Assembly (NCBI GenBank): GCA_013397075.1
Contig: VWZS01004380.1
Coordinates: forward strand, 248,001-312,000
Direction of reading: 5' to 3'
Source: Rhabdornis inornatus
Taxonomy: Eukaryota > Chordata > Aves > Passeriformes > Rhabdornithidae
DNA: 64,000 nucleotides
Position numbers and translations under genes: made by a program. Numbering within the stretch: position 1 is the first letter of the stretch; each line of letters starts with the position of its first letter. The notes beneath the pieces were generated by a model. That model did not search any database. It was not told the origin of the DNA and saw only the letters and a list, made by a program, of their open reading frames with translations. Positions 23,881 through 35,952 of this stretch are shown in pieces.

Positions 23881-25344
23881 TCTTCAGCAATTCTATTGGC
23901 CAACTATAACCAAATAATTTGAACAAAATTCCTGGGAACCCAAACAGCAAGAAAACTCCCTGACTCACTGACAAGATTTTATCTGAAAAGCCGGATTTGG
24001 AAAGCACTATAGAAATACTGTCTATTGATCACCTACAACCTTCAACCAAAAATTCAACTTTTAATTTCTAATTTCTTTGATCTAATCTTCAAACAAGTTC
24101 AGTCATTCCACTGGAGTATAATTTTGGGTACTGAGTTTCTTTTCCTGAATACCTGGACCTTGGTTGCTCCAAAATAAACTGGAATATTTTTCCAATTTTG
24201 TGATATTAATGTAATTACTTAAAATATTTTTAGATATTTTCATCTTTCTGTAAGTAAAATCTATATTTATTCTGTTTCTAATGCTCTCCCCATTAAGATT
24301 GTAGAAGTGGGCATTATATAAAATAAATGTTAAACCACCTCTCTATTTTATGTTTTTAGCATTAGTCATTTTGTTTTGGTCAGCTTTCTCAATTCTGTTG
24401 ATCTTCACCACAGCAATTTTAGCTGAATTAGCTTCAGTATAATTTGTTGACACACAGTCTGGCACTGCTTTTCTACAGCAAATATCCACTATTATGTAGA
24501 TATTTTTATCCTAAGGCTCAAATTATTAAGACAGGCAACTTTACTGAAGTTAAAATATGATAATTCTGCAATTAAGATGAACTCAATGTTTCCTGTAATG
24601 TAACAAAAATGAAATCTGGACTGACAAGAACATACAATGGAATTTAGAAGAATCAAAAATCTCCTCCAGTACCCAGGAGTGTACTATTCTGTCAGGTGAA
24701 AATTCAGACATCATGGAATGTTAAACATTATGTGCTGTTCCAATGCACAAATCATAGTTGGAATGTATATAAATAAACCCATTAAAAAGCACAGTTGTGG
24801 GTTTTTTATCAGATAGCATAGACAGCCTGTTCTGGTTTGGATGGTTTTGGCTGGGCTTGTTGGGGCTTCTTTCTTTGTTTGCTTGGCTTTTTACCATAAA
24901 GGGAGATTCAACACCTTTGAGGTTTTGCCAGACTGAAAATTTCTGGTGGTAATTTTATTTTCTATTGGTAGAAGGCCTTCTCTGGTTTTGGTACTTACTT
25001 AAGATTGGCAAAGAACAGCATGTCCAGAATGAAATAGCACTTTTTAAGCATACCAGAATATGGATGCAAAATCCTCAGCTCAGCCTTTCCATATGATTTT
25101 CTGTCAGGATTTTATGCAGCATTAACAAGGATATGTGTAAGTCTTAACTATAAAACAGAAAGATTAAAACCTTTGCATCTTGGTAAAATGCTCTGCAAAT
25201 TATATTTGCATTTGTCTGCATATTTACAAACATTTTTTTGTTGTTGTTTTGAAACCTATTTACTGAACTTATATTCTATTGATTCTCAATGTGCCCAAGT
25301 GAATATGCTTTGAAAAGAGGTATGATTATATTTATGTAGCGGCA
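23881..25344. other. Spacer between the inverted repeats, left part
   Basis: AT-rich, no repeat recognised. A G/T-rich stretch lies at about 24,795-24,895 (tggttttggctgggcttgtt and similar). I found no extension of the inverted repeat into this spacer. Confidence 0.5.
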
Positions 25345-25914
25345 GTGTGTCTCTCGATCCCTGAGAGCCTACTCAAAATACTCAAAATGCTATGCCTTTT
25401 TTTTTTTTTCTCTGTGATCAATTTAACTCTTCAGCAGCAGCATTTACTAAAAATGGTGAATTCAATTTGTCAAATAACTCAAGTGAAGCCAAAATCAAAT
25501 TATTATTCTGCTTCACTTAAAGCCATCCAAAGACATAGAGGGTTATCAAGAAACTACTTTATGGATAAGAGAACAAAAATCAATCTGTATTCTTGCATCC
25601 TTCCCAAAGGGTTATTAGCCCAGCAATATTCATCACCCACTGCATTCCGTGTGAATCTTTTTAACCTTATTCATTTTTCTAAAATAAGCAAAATAGAACC
25701 CTGTTTCAATTATGACATGCACAATGTGATTTTAATATGTAATCACAACTACTTAAACCTAAAAGTTATTAGAAAATTGTGCCAAAGCCATAAAGATTTA
25801 GCAAAAGTTATTTATATAAATTTAACCAAAAAAAGACCAGATCTGTTAGAGACTATCAAAAGTCCTCTGTGCCTAAACAGGTATTTTCCCCTCTACATTG
25901 TAATTGTCTTTTAA
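25345..25914 (+). other. Longest open frame in the window (189 codons), unrecognised
   Basis: The frame opens at an ATG and runs 189 codons. It lies wholly inside the 2.5-kb spacer between the inverted repeats. The product is rich in Leu, Ile, Asn and Lys, as expected from AT-rich DNA, with no domain, signal peptide or metal-binding pattern that I recognise. A T13 tract near the start (25,397-25,409) encodes a Phe run. That tract followed by ttaactcttcag looks like a splice acceptor ending at 25,434. aacag|gtatttt at 25,880/25,881 looks like a donor, bracketing a 446-nt open block. A rough estimate gives only a few per cent chance for a frame this long in random sequence of this size, so it is slightly notable but not evidence of a gene. 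Confidence 0.15.
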
Positions 25915-26395
25915 AGAGTTGGAGGAGAAAAAAAGTTTCCAACCAACTTCATTTTAAACTACACATGAGTTCTAGGATAATATATTTTCATAAATTTTAC
26001 TTCATTGTGCTCTTTGCACATTAGTAGCATTAATGAAATATGCCTTTCTGAACAGTATAGATTTGCTACAGCTTTTCAATCTCTGTCTTCTGCAGTTGAA
26101 TATACCAAAAGTGTGGTTCCCCCTTATCATAGAAAAAAAAAAGGTACTAGGACTTTGGGCAGTTTGTTTATGTTTGTTTTTGTTTTTTTGTTTTTCCTAA
26201 AAAAACTGCTGTCACCCTGTGCAATACTGTGATAATGTGAAGAAACATAAAAACCATATGGGTACCATCAGTTTTAAGACTACATTACAGGTCTGTTAAA
26301 AAAAAAACAAAACAATAAAATATACAATCCACATTATAAACAGCACTGTAAAATCATTTTCTGATCTTGCAATGTCCAAGTACTGTTCAAGTACT
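25915..26395. other. Spacer between the inverted repeats, right part
   Basis: AT-rich with T/G-rich (26,160-26,197) and A-rich (26,298-26,312) tracts. No gene or repeat is recognised. Confidence 0.5.
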
Positions 26396-26665
26396 TGCAC
26401 AGTAAAATCCATAGTAGAAAAATCCAAACCACAGTATTCCTGAAGATATGAAGAGCACACACAGCTCATGTTGAAGTCTCAATGCACCTAAACTGTTCTG
26501 ATGTAATTAAAGCTAAATCTTTCATTTGACAAAAAACATGGCTGTATATTTGTATAATCATTGAAACAGGGTTCTGTGTGACTACTATATCTGAAACTGG
26601 TAATGGTTCTTAATCACTAGAATTAATTTCACCTGGTATTTATTTCCTTCATGTATTTTAATGCA
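26396..26665 (-). repeat. Right copy of the unidentified inverted repeat pair (270 bp)
   Basis: Reverse-complement partner of 23,579-23,880, shorter mainly because of one deletion of about 41 bp. Small indels include an extra 'tag' at the end of the best-conserved core and a few bases near the outer end. Identity above 90% in the aligned cores suggests the duplication or insertions are much younger than the ancient CR1 copies in this window. An open frame of 103 codons starts just outside it at 26,671 and has no recognisable motif. Confidence 0.85.
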
Positions 26666-29600
26666 GGCAAGTGTGTGAAACTCCAAGTACTGCTCTTGAG
26701 CTCATGAAAAAGTTGTTATCCATCATTAAATATCTTAGGCATGAATGCTTTATGATCCCATCAGAATATTTGGATCCAAACACTGGTTTCTGTCACACTG
26801 TACATAAAGAAACCTCCTTTAAAATAGCAATGATTATGCTACCTTCGGTCCAGGCCAGTCTCATTCACTCTAGAAGTTGCATTTGCTATTCATTTTTGTT
26901 GCTACATGTGGGCCTATTTATTTGTTGGCAGTCAATTCTGCAAGGACAACCTTCAAGAAAAACAATCACATCAGGGACATAAAGCCATATTAAACATTTT
27001 CCTGCAATTAAAAACAGCATTAACAAAAACAATAAAGAAAAAAGCACTTAATCTAGTAAAAATTTCACTAAGCGATTTCCATTAAAAAATTGAGAATTAA
27101 TTCCTGGGGAAAACAGGAAAAGCTGACCAATTACATTATAAGGTTAATGGGATTAATCTAATAACATTCAAAATATGCAATTTTCAGGGAACAAAATGAA
27201 ATAAAGATTTTTGTAAACTGCAGAACTTTGCAGACACTATGTAGTCAGCTTCATGAGATTAAAGAGCTTAGATCCTAGAGCTTTTATGGTACTCAGAGTT
27301 CAAGACAGAAATTATTACTATGCCATTGTTACTGCAATGATCCCTGAAGTTCTACATCCACAAAAATCTCCATGTCCTCTATTTGTTTTAATCCTTTATA
27401 TTTCCTTCTTCAAGAAACTCTGATTCTGAAGAGACTGGCAGAAATTCAGGAACCAAGTGATATTTTGGTAATACTCTCTTTTAGGTTGCTTTGCTAATTA
27501 GTCGCTATGCAAAATGGGTAGTAATGGAAAGGTTTAAACCAAACAATAAAATACATTAAATCAATTATTGGCAAGAATATACAAAACACATAGTATGGTT
27601 TTATAGAATAGCTATAAAGTAAAATAAAAATTAATTCTAGAGCTCATTCAGTCACAGTAAAAGATCCATTACTAAACAAGAGTTAAAGTTATTTTCCTAT
27701 TATAATCACAAGACTGCGTTTCCCGCAAAAAAAGCCCAGATTGTATTCAAATCTGTAATACTAAATTCCTTAAATTCAAATAGTAAGAATGGAAGTGCAC
27801 ACAAAGGCGAGGGCTCAGGTGTCTCTGAAGTCGGGTAACTCTGTCCAAAGAAGGAGTGTGTGCTAAAGAAACAGATACCTTTTCCATGAAAACATCCAGA
27901 ATGTAAAGGGATCTTCCAAGCAATATAAATTGTATAAACACAATGTCCTACAGTTTTTCTCCACACAACAGCAAGTTTTAGAGGAATTATGTTCAATATC
28001 TCTTTCCCCCTATCGAGCAGTCTCCACTGGATTTGCTCCTGGATGCTTCAGAGCTTCCATCCCTCCTCTTTACTGGCAACATCTCTCGTAACGATCAGTA
28101 CAGGAAACAACATTTAGGCTTGCAGACACATTCACATCTTCAAGGAAGTCTTCACAGACTATTTAATACTCAGACCATTAAATGTAGGATTTAACAGATT
28201 AATTCTAATTTCTGTCAATGCCATATTCCTACATAAATAATAAAGTGACATAAATATTTGCACAGGATAGGGTGAGGTCAGAAGTGGCTAATTCATACAT
28301 GTCTTTCCACTGACTACAAATGTAATTTAAATGGCTTTATTTCTGATTCAGACCTGAATTACAGGATTCACTTTATTTCACTAAACCTTAAGCCAAAGTA
28401 CATAATGCAACACATTTTCAGTCTAACTGCTCTCTGAAACATGAATCATATATTCATATAATATGTGTACTGAACTATGCAGATGGTTAACATCTTTGTT
28501 ACTTAAAAGAATAATATTTGAAAAATAAGGAAGACATTAGCTAATATCACACATAATTGATTTAGAAAATAGAAACAACTGCTCACTTTGTCAAACAGTT
28601 GCTTTGGTTATTTTTTTTTAAGAACACAGAGAAACACTAGAGTAAGAACTCCATCATACTAATATACGGTATAATGAACTCAGCTGTCAAATACACTACA
28701 TATGTTGTTAAAGACTTTGTTCTGTGTGAAAGAAGGGTTAGAAGTTAATGAATTCCAATATGTCACACATGAAATCCAAGCACAAATCTGCACTTTCAGT
28801 GCTTACATTTGAACTTTTTAATTTGATGCATCATCTAATATTGCAACATATCCCCTGACTATCAGAAAAGCAAACTATTTAAATTACAACTTAATTTGAA
28901 ACTAACTGTAGAAAAAAACCTGATGAAATGCAATTTTTCAAATGGCATGAACATTTACATGGAAGAAAATATAGACTATTCAGGACTATAAATTACTATA
29001 TCCCTTGTGGTATTTTTTCTAAATAGTAGGCAAATGTGAAAGTATTACAAACTGACACTTGTGTGTAATGAGTCAAAACATATCTCCAAACTGTTCTGGT
29101 GAGAGACATAAGTTCTTAAGTCTTTTGCTCTTCAAGCATGCTGCCCCTCTATATACAAGAAAAAGTAGCTGACCATCACTTCAAAACAATTCTCTGTACT
29201 CTTGCTACATCTTACACATTTCATCTAGAAAGAGCCACTGCAGCTTTTACAGTGAAGTACCTCATTCTCTTTTATATGCTCTCAGCTGGTGTTCTAGAGA
29301 AGGCACTTGTTACTATCTCCCAGTACCTTGATTTTCAGATTTGTTAAACTCCTGAGAAATAAATGACTTCATAAAAGCCAGATGTCTTGGAATTACACTT
29401 AAAACAGGTAAGTGTACAAATGAAGTTATTAAATCTCAACACTCACAATAAAGATTACAGTTAGAAATTTTTACAAAAGATTAAGATCTTTAAAAAATGG
29501 AAAAAATTTATTCTACTTATATCGATATCAAAAGCTGAAGATCCTTGTCCTGTTTCTTATGAGCAAGGTTTCAATTTTCCACTTTTCATGCTACATTCGA

Positions 29601-30167
29601 AACAGAATTTCTACTGATACATTATGCTGGCCCTGTGGAACTAGTCTCCTTCAGCAGGGATTGAAAATTTCTTCCCGTTTTGACCAACTTATTTCAGTAC
29701 AAATAAAAAAACGGAACAGATTTCCCAAGATAAGTCATGGCTGCAGTGATCAGATGTTCAAGGACTACTGTTCTTCCTCGAGTACTTTGGAGAGAGCAGG
29801 GCTTAGTCTCACTGACCACTGTGATTTATCTGATAGTATTAGACTAGATCTTATCACAGAATAACTTCTCAGTTTCAGTAGCAAATATATATATTTAAAC
29901 TACTTGTGATTCAAAATCATTGTACTATGTGCCACTGTTCCAAATATCTTGAGGAGAAAGAAGGACTTTTGGGAGAGAGCTAAGATGGAAGGAGGGCAAC
30001 AGAAACAGGGACAGATTTCAAATATCAAATATTACAAAATTTATCTGTATTACTGGAAGTATATTAAATATTATTTTTAACATGCCAGACATGAGTAATA
30101 TTATCCCTATATGCTCTTGGCCTAGAAACTCAAGCAAAAAAAGAGGTGAATTTAGGAATGAAAATAT
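26666..30167. other. Unrecognised AT-rich DNA
   Basis: No gene, RNA gene or repeat is recognised. Open frames at 26,671-26,982, 27,706-27,996 (minus) and 29,559-29,864 reach about 100 codons without motifs. A clean donor ACAG|GTAAGTGT occurs at 29,408/29,409 with no convincing partner. Confidence 0.5.
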
Positions 30168-30226
30168 ATACATTGATTTAGATATATATTTATATCTTAT
30201 ATAGCTATATATCTAAATCAATGTAT
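30168..30226. repeat. Perfect 21-bp palindrome with 17-base loop
   Basis: The left arm at 30,168-30,188 contains tacattgatttagatatata. Its exact reverse complement, tatatatctaaatcaatgta, sits in the right arm at 30,206-30,226. The arms include non-repetitive text (cattgatttag), so this is more than an AT dinucleotide palindrome. The loop at 30,189-30,205 is itself AT-rich. As DNA it could extrude a cruciform; as RNA it would form a 21-bp stem. Confidence 0.9.
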
Positions 30227-31670
30227 GTGTCTCTATAAGATATAAACCAAAAGTGGGGTTGGTTTGTTTGTTGCTTTTTGAAAAATTATTTTCATTCTTA
30301 GCTTTACATATTTGAAGCCAAACTATGTGGGAAAACAATGTATAACATAGGCCTACAGTATCAAAAGAAAATGGAAAGCCATAGAGAAAGAGATAAGTAT
30401 AATTTTTACTTCCTTTTTCATGGCTCTTAAGCCATTTTTAGTGTACCATATAAACTGGTCAGAATCCTCCAGCAGCTTTCTAGACAAAGTGCAAGATCTT
30501 CTCCCTAGTACTAGACAAGTACCAGTATTAAAAGAAGTACAGACCTACAGTCTACCTGTTACATTTCAGTTCAATACTAAAATTTTGCAGTAACAATTTC
30601 TGTGGGACAAAACCTACACTTCTAAGTCTATATGTTAAAACATCTTTGCACCGTTGTGTTTAATTTACAATACACTCACATGTGGAAACCAAGTCAAGAT
30701 ATTCATGATGATCAAAATATGCATAAGCTTTTGACAAAGTTGAGCAGGGTTGAGAGCAGAGCAGCTAAACTATCACCACTCACATCATTCTCTGCTCATT
30801 AAGCTCTGCATGCAAAAATAAAGTCAGCAATTTTATTATTGCAGATTGGTTTTTCTGAACACAAACAATTCAAGAGTGTTGAATCCCAGCTGTCTGCTAC
30901 CAGTACTTAGAGATTAAAAAGTGATCTCACATTAGGTTGCCATCTATGACTTTCAAAGCCTAAAACAGCAGAGCTTCCAGCTTCTTGAAGCACATGAAAA
31001 TATATTGAACATCTTCCAAAAGTGCTCTCAGGGGAGATAAAATCACATCAGTGTCAGTAGTCAGGCTCTTTACAGTTAGAAAGATTTCCATGTTCATAGT
31101 TCTTAATTCTTTACAGGTTTTGGTACACACACAGAAAAGACCCTATTAGCTTCCATACACAGAAGAATAAGGGCATAAAATCATCTAATCATAGAGCTTA
31201 GAGAGAAGAAGGGCAAACATTCCTCTGTTCAAAAATATAATCCTTTCAGAAACATAATTTTTTATTTTTTTCTTTAACTGAAAATCTATTTTTACTGCAG
31301 GAGCAATGGGAACTAATTTTTTTTAGCCCAGTACATACCAAGAAGCTAATTAAAACAGATTTATTAGTTATACCTCATATAATATGAAGTAAGCACTCCT
31401 ATACTTTCAGGCAGAAAAAGTAAAATTTAAAAATTTACATCATAACCTATATAAAGATCACAAAAGGTTAATGAAATCTATATTATTGTGGTTAAGTGTA
31501 AAAAGATAGCATGAAATTACATCTCTGATATTTGACATGTTTCTATAGTAGACCATTTTTAGGAAAGATATTAATATCAAACTTTTTAAACTAAAGCTCA
31601 TTTCTTATATAGACAGCAGAAATTAAATGAAATTAACTTCTAAGCTTCTTGTTATTCAGCATTTATCTCA
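30227..31670. other. Unrecognised AT-rich DNA
   Basis: No gene or repeat recognised. Text near 31,175-31,215 (atcatctaatcatagagctt) faintly recalls a CR1 tail but is too short and diverged to call. Confidence 0.45.
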
Positions 31671-31700
31671 ATTTTAATAATTGCATACAATTATTAAAAT
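31671..31700. repeat. Perfect 13-bp hairpin with 4-base loop
   Basis: attttaataattg (31,671-31,683), loop cata, then caattattaaaat (31,688-31,700). It is followed by repeated gcata/atgcat words up to about 31,735. Confidence 0.88.
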
Positions 31701-31735
31701 GCATAATAAAAAATGCATACAATTGTGCATGCATT

Positions 31736-34700
31736 CATTCTGGTAAACAAGTCAATAAGACATACTTCCTATATAAAAAATAATTAAATAATAATTATTT
31801 AAAATATTGTATAAATAAGAACAAAGCACAGTCACTATCCTGAAGATTTTATGGCTCAAGTACAAAGCAAGAGACAATAAACTCAAAGAAAAGTAAAAAG
31901 AAGCAACACAAACCTCATCAATGTGACTGTAACTGCTACTAAGAGACTCAAGCCAACCTGTCAAATCTATTCTGGGCATAGCAAAAAGCCAGAACTTAAC
32001 ATGACTTAGAGCAAAGTAGCTGAATATCTGCATTAGGTGCTCCATTTAAGTAAGGTGGCAAAGTGGGAGATAGCACCACTACTTTCTTGTGAGTGCAAGT
32101 GGGTGATGAAGCTGTCATGACGGGCTGATAGACTGGAGTCAGCAGCTCAGTGCTGAATCTGAGATGTCATGGAAGGTGTCAGTACTAGTCCATTAAAAGC
32201 CTCAGAAGAGAAGGTGCTCCAAAAAGAAAGAGAACTAAGGTAGATGCAGAGCAAGAAAGAAAGAAGAAATGATGGACTGAAAAATTATCTTTACGGCTTC
32301 TTTGCAGTCTGGGTGAATATAATTGGAGAAAAAATGCATTTTTCAAAGACAAAGAAAAGGACAATGCAGTAATAAAGATGTGAGTTGGTGACAGCATGGG
32401 AGAAAATGTCTTTTAGACAGACAGAAAAGCCTATATCTTAAAATCATGAATCAGAAAAGATCTGTAAGACAGATTCCTTACCACAACATACTGAATATAT
32501 TTTTGTACCTCAGCTATGTCAACAAAATGGTAATTCCTTAAAGTACAAGTCTATCAGATAAGCCAGTATGAATTCAACTAACTTAATTATAATTACCATT
32601 AGCTTATATTCAGTTCAACAGTTGAATCTAGTCCCTGAAGTCTTGTTTCTGTAAAAATCTTTCAGATATCTTGTATATTCCAACAGTAAACTCAGTAGCC
32701 ATATTTTCTATTAATATTTTAATTCCAAATATGTTCAAAATCATACATGAATATTTTATCACTTAACAGCATCAGCTATCCACACCTCTAAAGAATTCAG
32801 GAGAATTTTGGAGTTATGGGTGTAGTTAGGAAAAGTATGGAACTAGTAAATTAATATAGAATATTCATATCATCAACAGAAACATCAGAAACCAAGAATG
32901 ACCTGTTAGAGTCTATAAAGCATCACATTGGTTACAAGGGAAAATCGAAGGCAGGATTAAAATTTCTGCCATTTACTGCCTAGCCATTGTGTTCCCTGCT
33001 CCCCCACAGGTGAAGTATGAACTGCTAATCTGAACTATGAATAAAGTAACAGAGCTATCCAAATTACCTCTCTCTATCTGCCCTCTTGTGGGGCACCCTA
33101 TCTAGATAAAAAGGACTCTAGAAGTGAGAACCAGGAGAGAATAACAAGCTCGAATGAAAACTGAAAAAACCCTCACTCTTTTCCATAATATTCATCTTGT
33201 ATTATACATGGGCATGAAATATTTAAAACATCTCCCTGAAAACATGTCAGTTTAATTTCACTGCTATCAAAAAGTGACTCTGGGGAATTTGAAAACTGCT
33301 GAGTGTAATAATTTTTTGCTCTCATTACATAGCATTGCATCACACAGCTCATTGCATTAAATAGCAAATTTCAAAATGGGATTATATCTTACTAGAAAGA
33401 TTACTGAATAAGTAGGACAAAATGTAAGCAGCTTTAAACTCCTCAAAATAAAACCATCTGGTATTTTGTACTTAACCAAATAAATGGCAGTGAGAGCAAT
33501 AACTTGTTTCAAATGATTCAAAAGAGGACAACTATCACTGTGACTTGATTATCATCTTACAAAGACAAAATTATTTCACTATGTTATTTGAAACATGAAA
33601 AATATAACAGAGAATCAACACAGTTTTATATGCTTCTGTTCCAAGTCTATATATACATGTTTTGGTATATACATATATATGCATAATGTATACATCTAAT
33701 ATTTACACATGAACATTTAAATATTAGGAGGTCTGTGTCAAAACATTTATTTCTTCCACCATTCCCCTATGAAAATTTACTTCCCTTCATATCTTACTAT
33801 CTAATTCTACAGATATAAACCAAATACCAAGCAATTTTCAAGTTGCATCACCCTATAGTATGAGTCCGGCCTAACTTCTTTCATTTCAAAATTTATTTCT
33901 GTGCTACATAACAATACATAAAAAAAAGTCCCCAAAACTACAATCATACACATTGTGTGTCTGTAATAGGGAAATATGGAGGGATGAACATCTGGTATCT
34001 AAGTCAATCTGTTCATATCAGGAAGAATACTTACCATACATTTACTCATTGCGAAAACAAGTATCTTAAGAGCAGACTATTTTCTATCATCATCCTGTCT
34101 GTAATATTACTGATTATATGCTTCATCAAATAATAAGAACGTAAGTATTGCATAACCAATTCCTTTAAAATTGGTCTTTAATTCAAAATCTGTTCAGTGT
34201 CTCTTCTGGCACAGTGCCATACCTGATGTTCTTGGGAAATTATTCCAACTCAAAATTCCTGTGAGGTCTGTATTTCTACTGAAAGAGGTCAAACAGACAT
34301 ATAGAAGAAGAGCAGGAGTTTTCATAGCTAGTAGAAAAGAACCAGGCCCTCTGACTGACAGTTAGGAGAGACTTCCCTTATTCCTGTCATATGCAGAAAA
34401 ACAAATACAACGCACGCTATGTGCAAGAGAAATGACTGAATGCATGTGATTCTTGATACAATTTACAGAACAAAAAGCTTCTGTACAAAATGTACTATAG
34501 CTATGACTTCTTAATAATGTGAATTCAATGCAGAGTACTCCAAACAGCATATACTGAAATTCCCAATTTTCCCATGTAGTTTAAGTGCTTATTACTTTGA
34601 AGACTAGGCAATGATCTACAGCTATTATCAACAAAGCAGAAGAGTAATGGATATTATTCTTGCCTGTGGGACAGAAGTATCATTTAGAGAATTGATAACA

Positions 34701-35930
34701 CTTTAGTTTAGCCATTTTAAAAGGTCATGTTACACAATAAAAAAGGCCAAGGCTTTTAGTGATAACATATGATGGTGATAAAACTAGCACAGATCTACAG
34801 ATCCTCAAAATTACCAACTGCATTTCTATGTTGTAAGCAATCCAAAGCAGCGTGATAAATGCATTCCAGCATATTCCTGATTTTTGTACTTTATACTCGA
34901 GTTTACATGGCCTATAAAGAAATTAAATCATACAGAAATACCTTAATTACTAATTAAGTAAACAAATCTGAATGTATGTAAGGAGAACAAAACCAGTCTT
35001 CATAGTACTACACATGGTATTATTTACTTGAAGCATAGTTGTAATAGATTTGGTAGAGAGATGAGAATTATCCTCTTTGTTGTGGGAAATCAACATGAGA
35101 AATTTAATAGGGAGGAGTAACAGTGAACAATTGCAATCAAGAGGTACGGGTACCAACATTAGAGATAATTTTGACAAAGTACCATAAATTGAGAAAAATC
35201 TGTCAGTGTTAGCAGGTAGTAGAAATTAAAGCTGTTATGTTGTGCCCTTAGGGATTTATTCATTTCAAAGACAGGCATGACGGTTCTGAATAAATCCTTT
35301 CATATAAGATAAAATAGATTGAAGTGATACACAAATTTGCACAATGGCTCATTTGTAGAGGGCCACAGAGTTCAGTCAGCTGGAGAGAAAATAAGCTGGT
35401 GATGGGCCATTTCCCCGGGGTAGGCAATGGTGGGGGCTTTGCAGCACAGGCTATTCACATTCAGCATTCAAACAAGCCTTTAAAGCCTTTTAGGCATTCA
35501 GCGTGTTTCATAGGGTAAAATTCAATATAAATATTTCTATGAAAGTGAACTGTCACCAGTTCACAAAAATAATTGGACTTCTATGGATGTAAGCAAATGA
35601 TTTGCCTATCTACCATATTCAAATCTTCTTACAAACAACTTCCTGAAAAGATTTTTGCTGGAAAAATGTAAGGTTTTGAAACGTAGAAGCCTGAAGTATT
35701 TTTACTTCCTAATGAAAAATAGGCTCCTTCTTTTAAAAGACTGCTTGCCCAGCTTTTTTGAAAGAATGAACATGACCTATATTATACAGATGAGAAATTA
35801 TAAATAAATACTTCAGTGATGCATTTAAGATTAAAAAATCCAGTTACCTTTTCAGAAAATCTCTGCAAAATACCAAGATAACAGCATCTCCAGAAATCAC
35901 CTTCTCAAAGTCTGCCTCAGTTAAAACAGC
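31736..35930. other. Unrecognised AT-rich DNA
   Basis: No gene or repeat recognised. Open frames stay under 100 codons. A strong acceptor-like sequence, ccctgctcccccacag, ends at 33,009 and is followed by an AATAAA at 33,040-33,045. A TATA-rich stretch occurs at about 33,645-33,690. A slightly GC-richer patch with a CCCCGGGG centre is at about 35,395-35,440. Confidence 0.45.
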
Positions 35931-35948
35931 TTTTTTTTTTTTTTTTTT
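35931..35948 (+). repeat. T18 homopolymer ahead of a CAG
   Basis: Eighteen T followed by ccag gives a splice-acceptor-like sequence ending at 35,952. No conserved frame follows, so it is recorded as a homopolymer only. Confidence 0.85.
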
Positions 35949-35952
35949 CCAG

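Noticed and set aside
25690..25800. Possible third copy of the inverted repeat (shares gaaccctgtttcaat and aaagatttagc in the same order)
   Set aside because: Shared words are only 11-15 bases and the intervening text does not align. Matches of this length are expected by chance in 64 kb.
31175..31215. Faint CR1-tail-like text
   Set aside because: Only scattered words (atcatctaatcatag) match; no terminal block or octamer is present.
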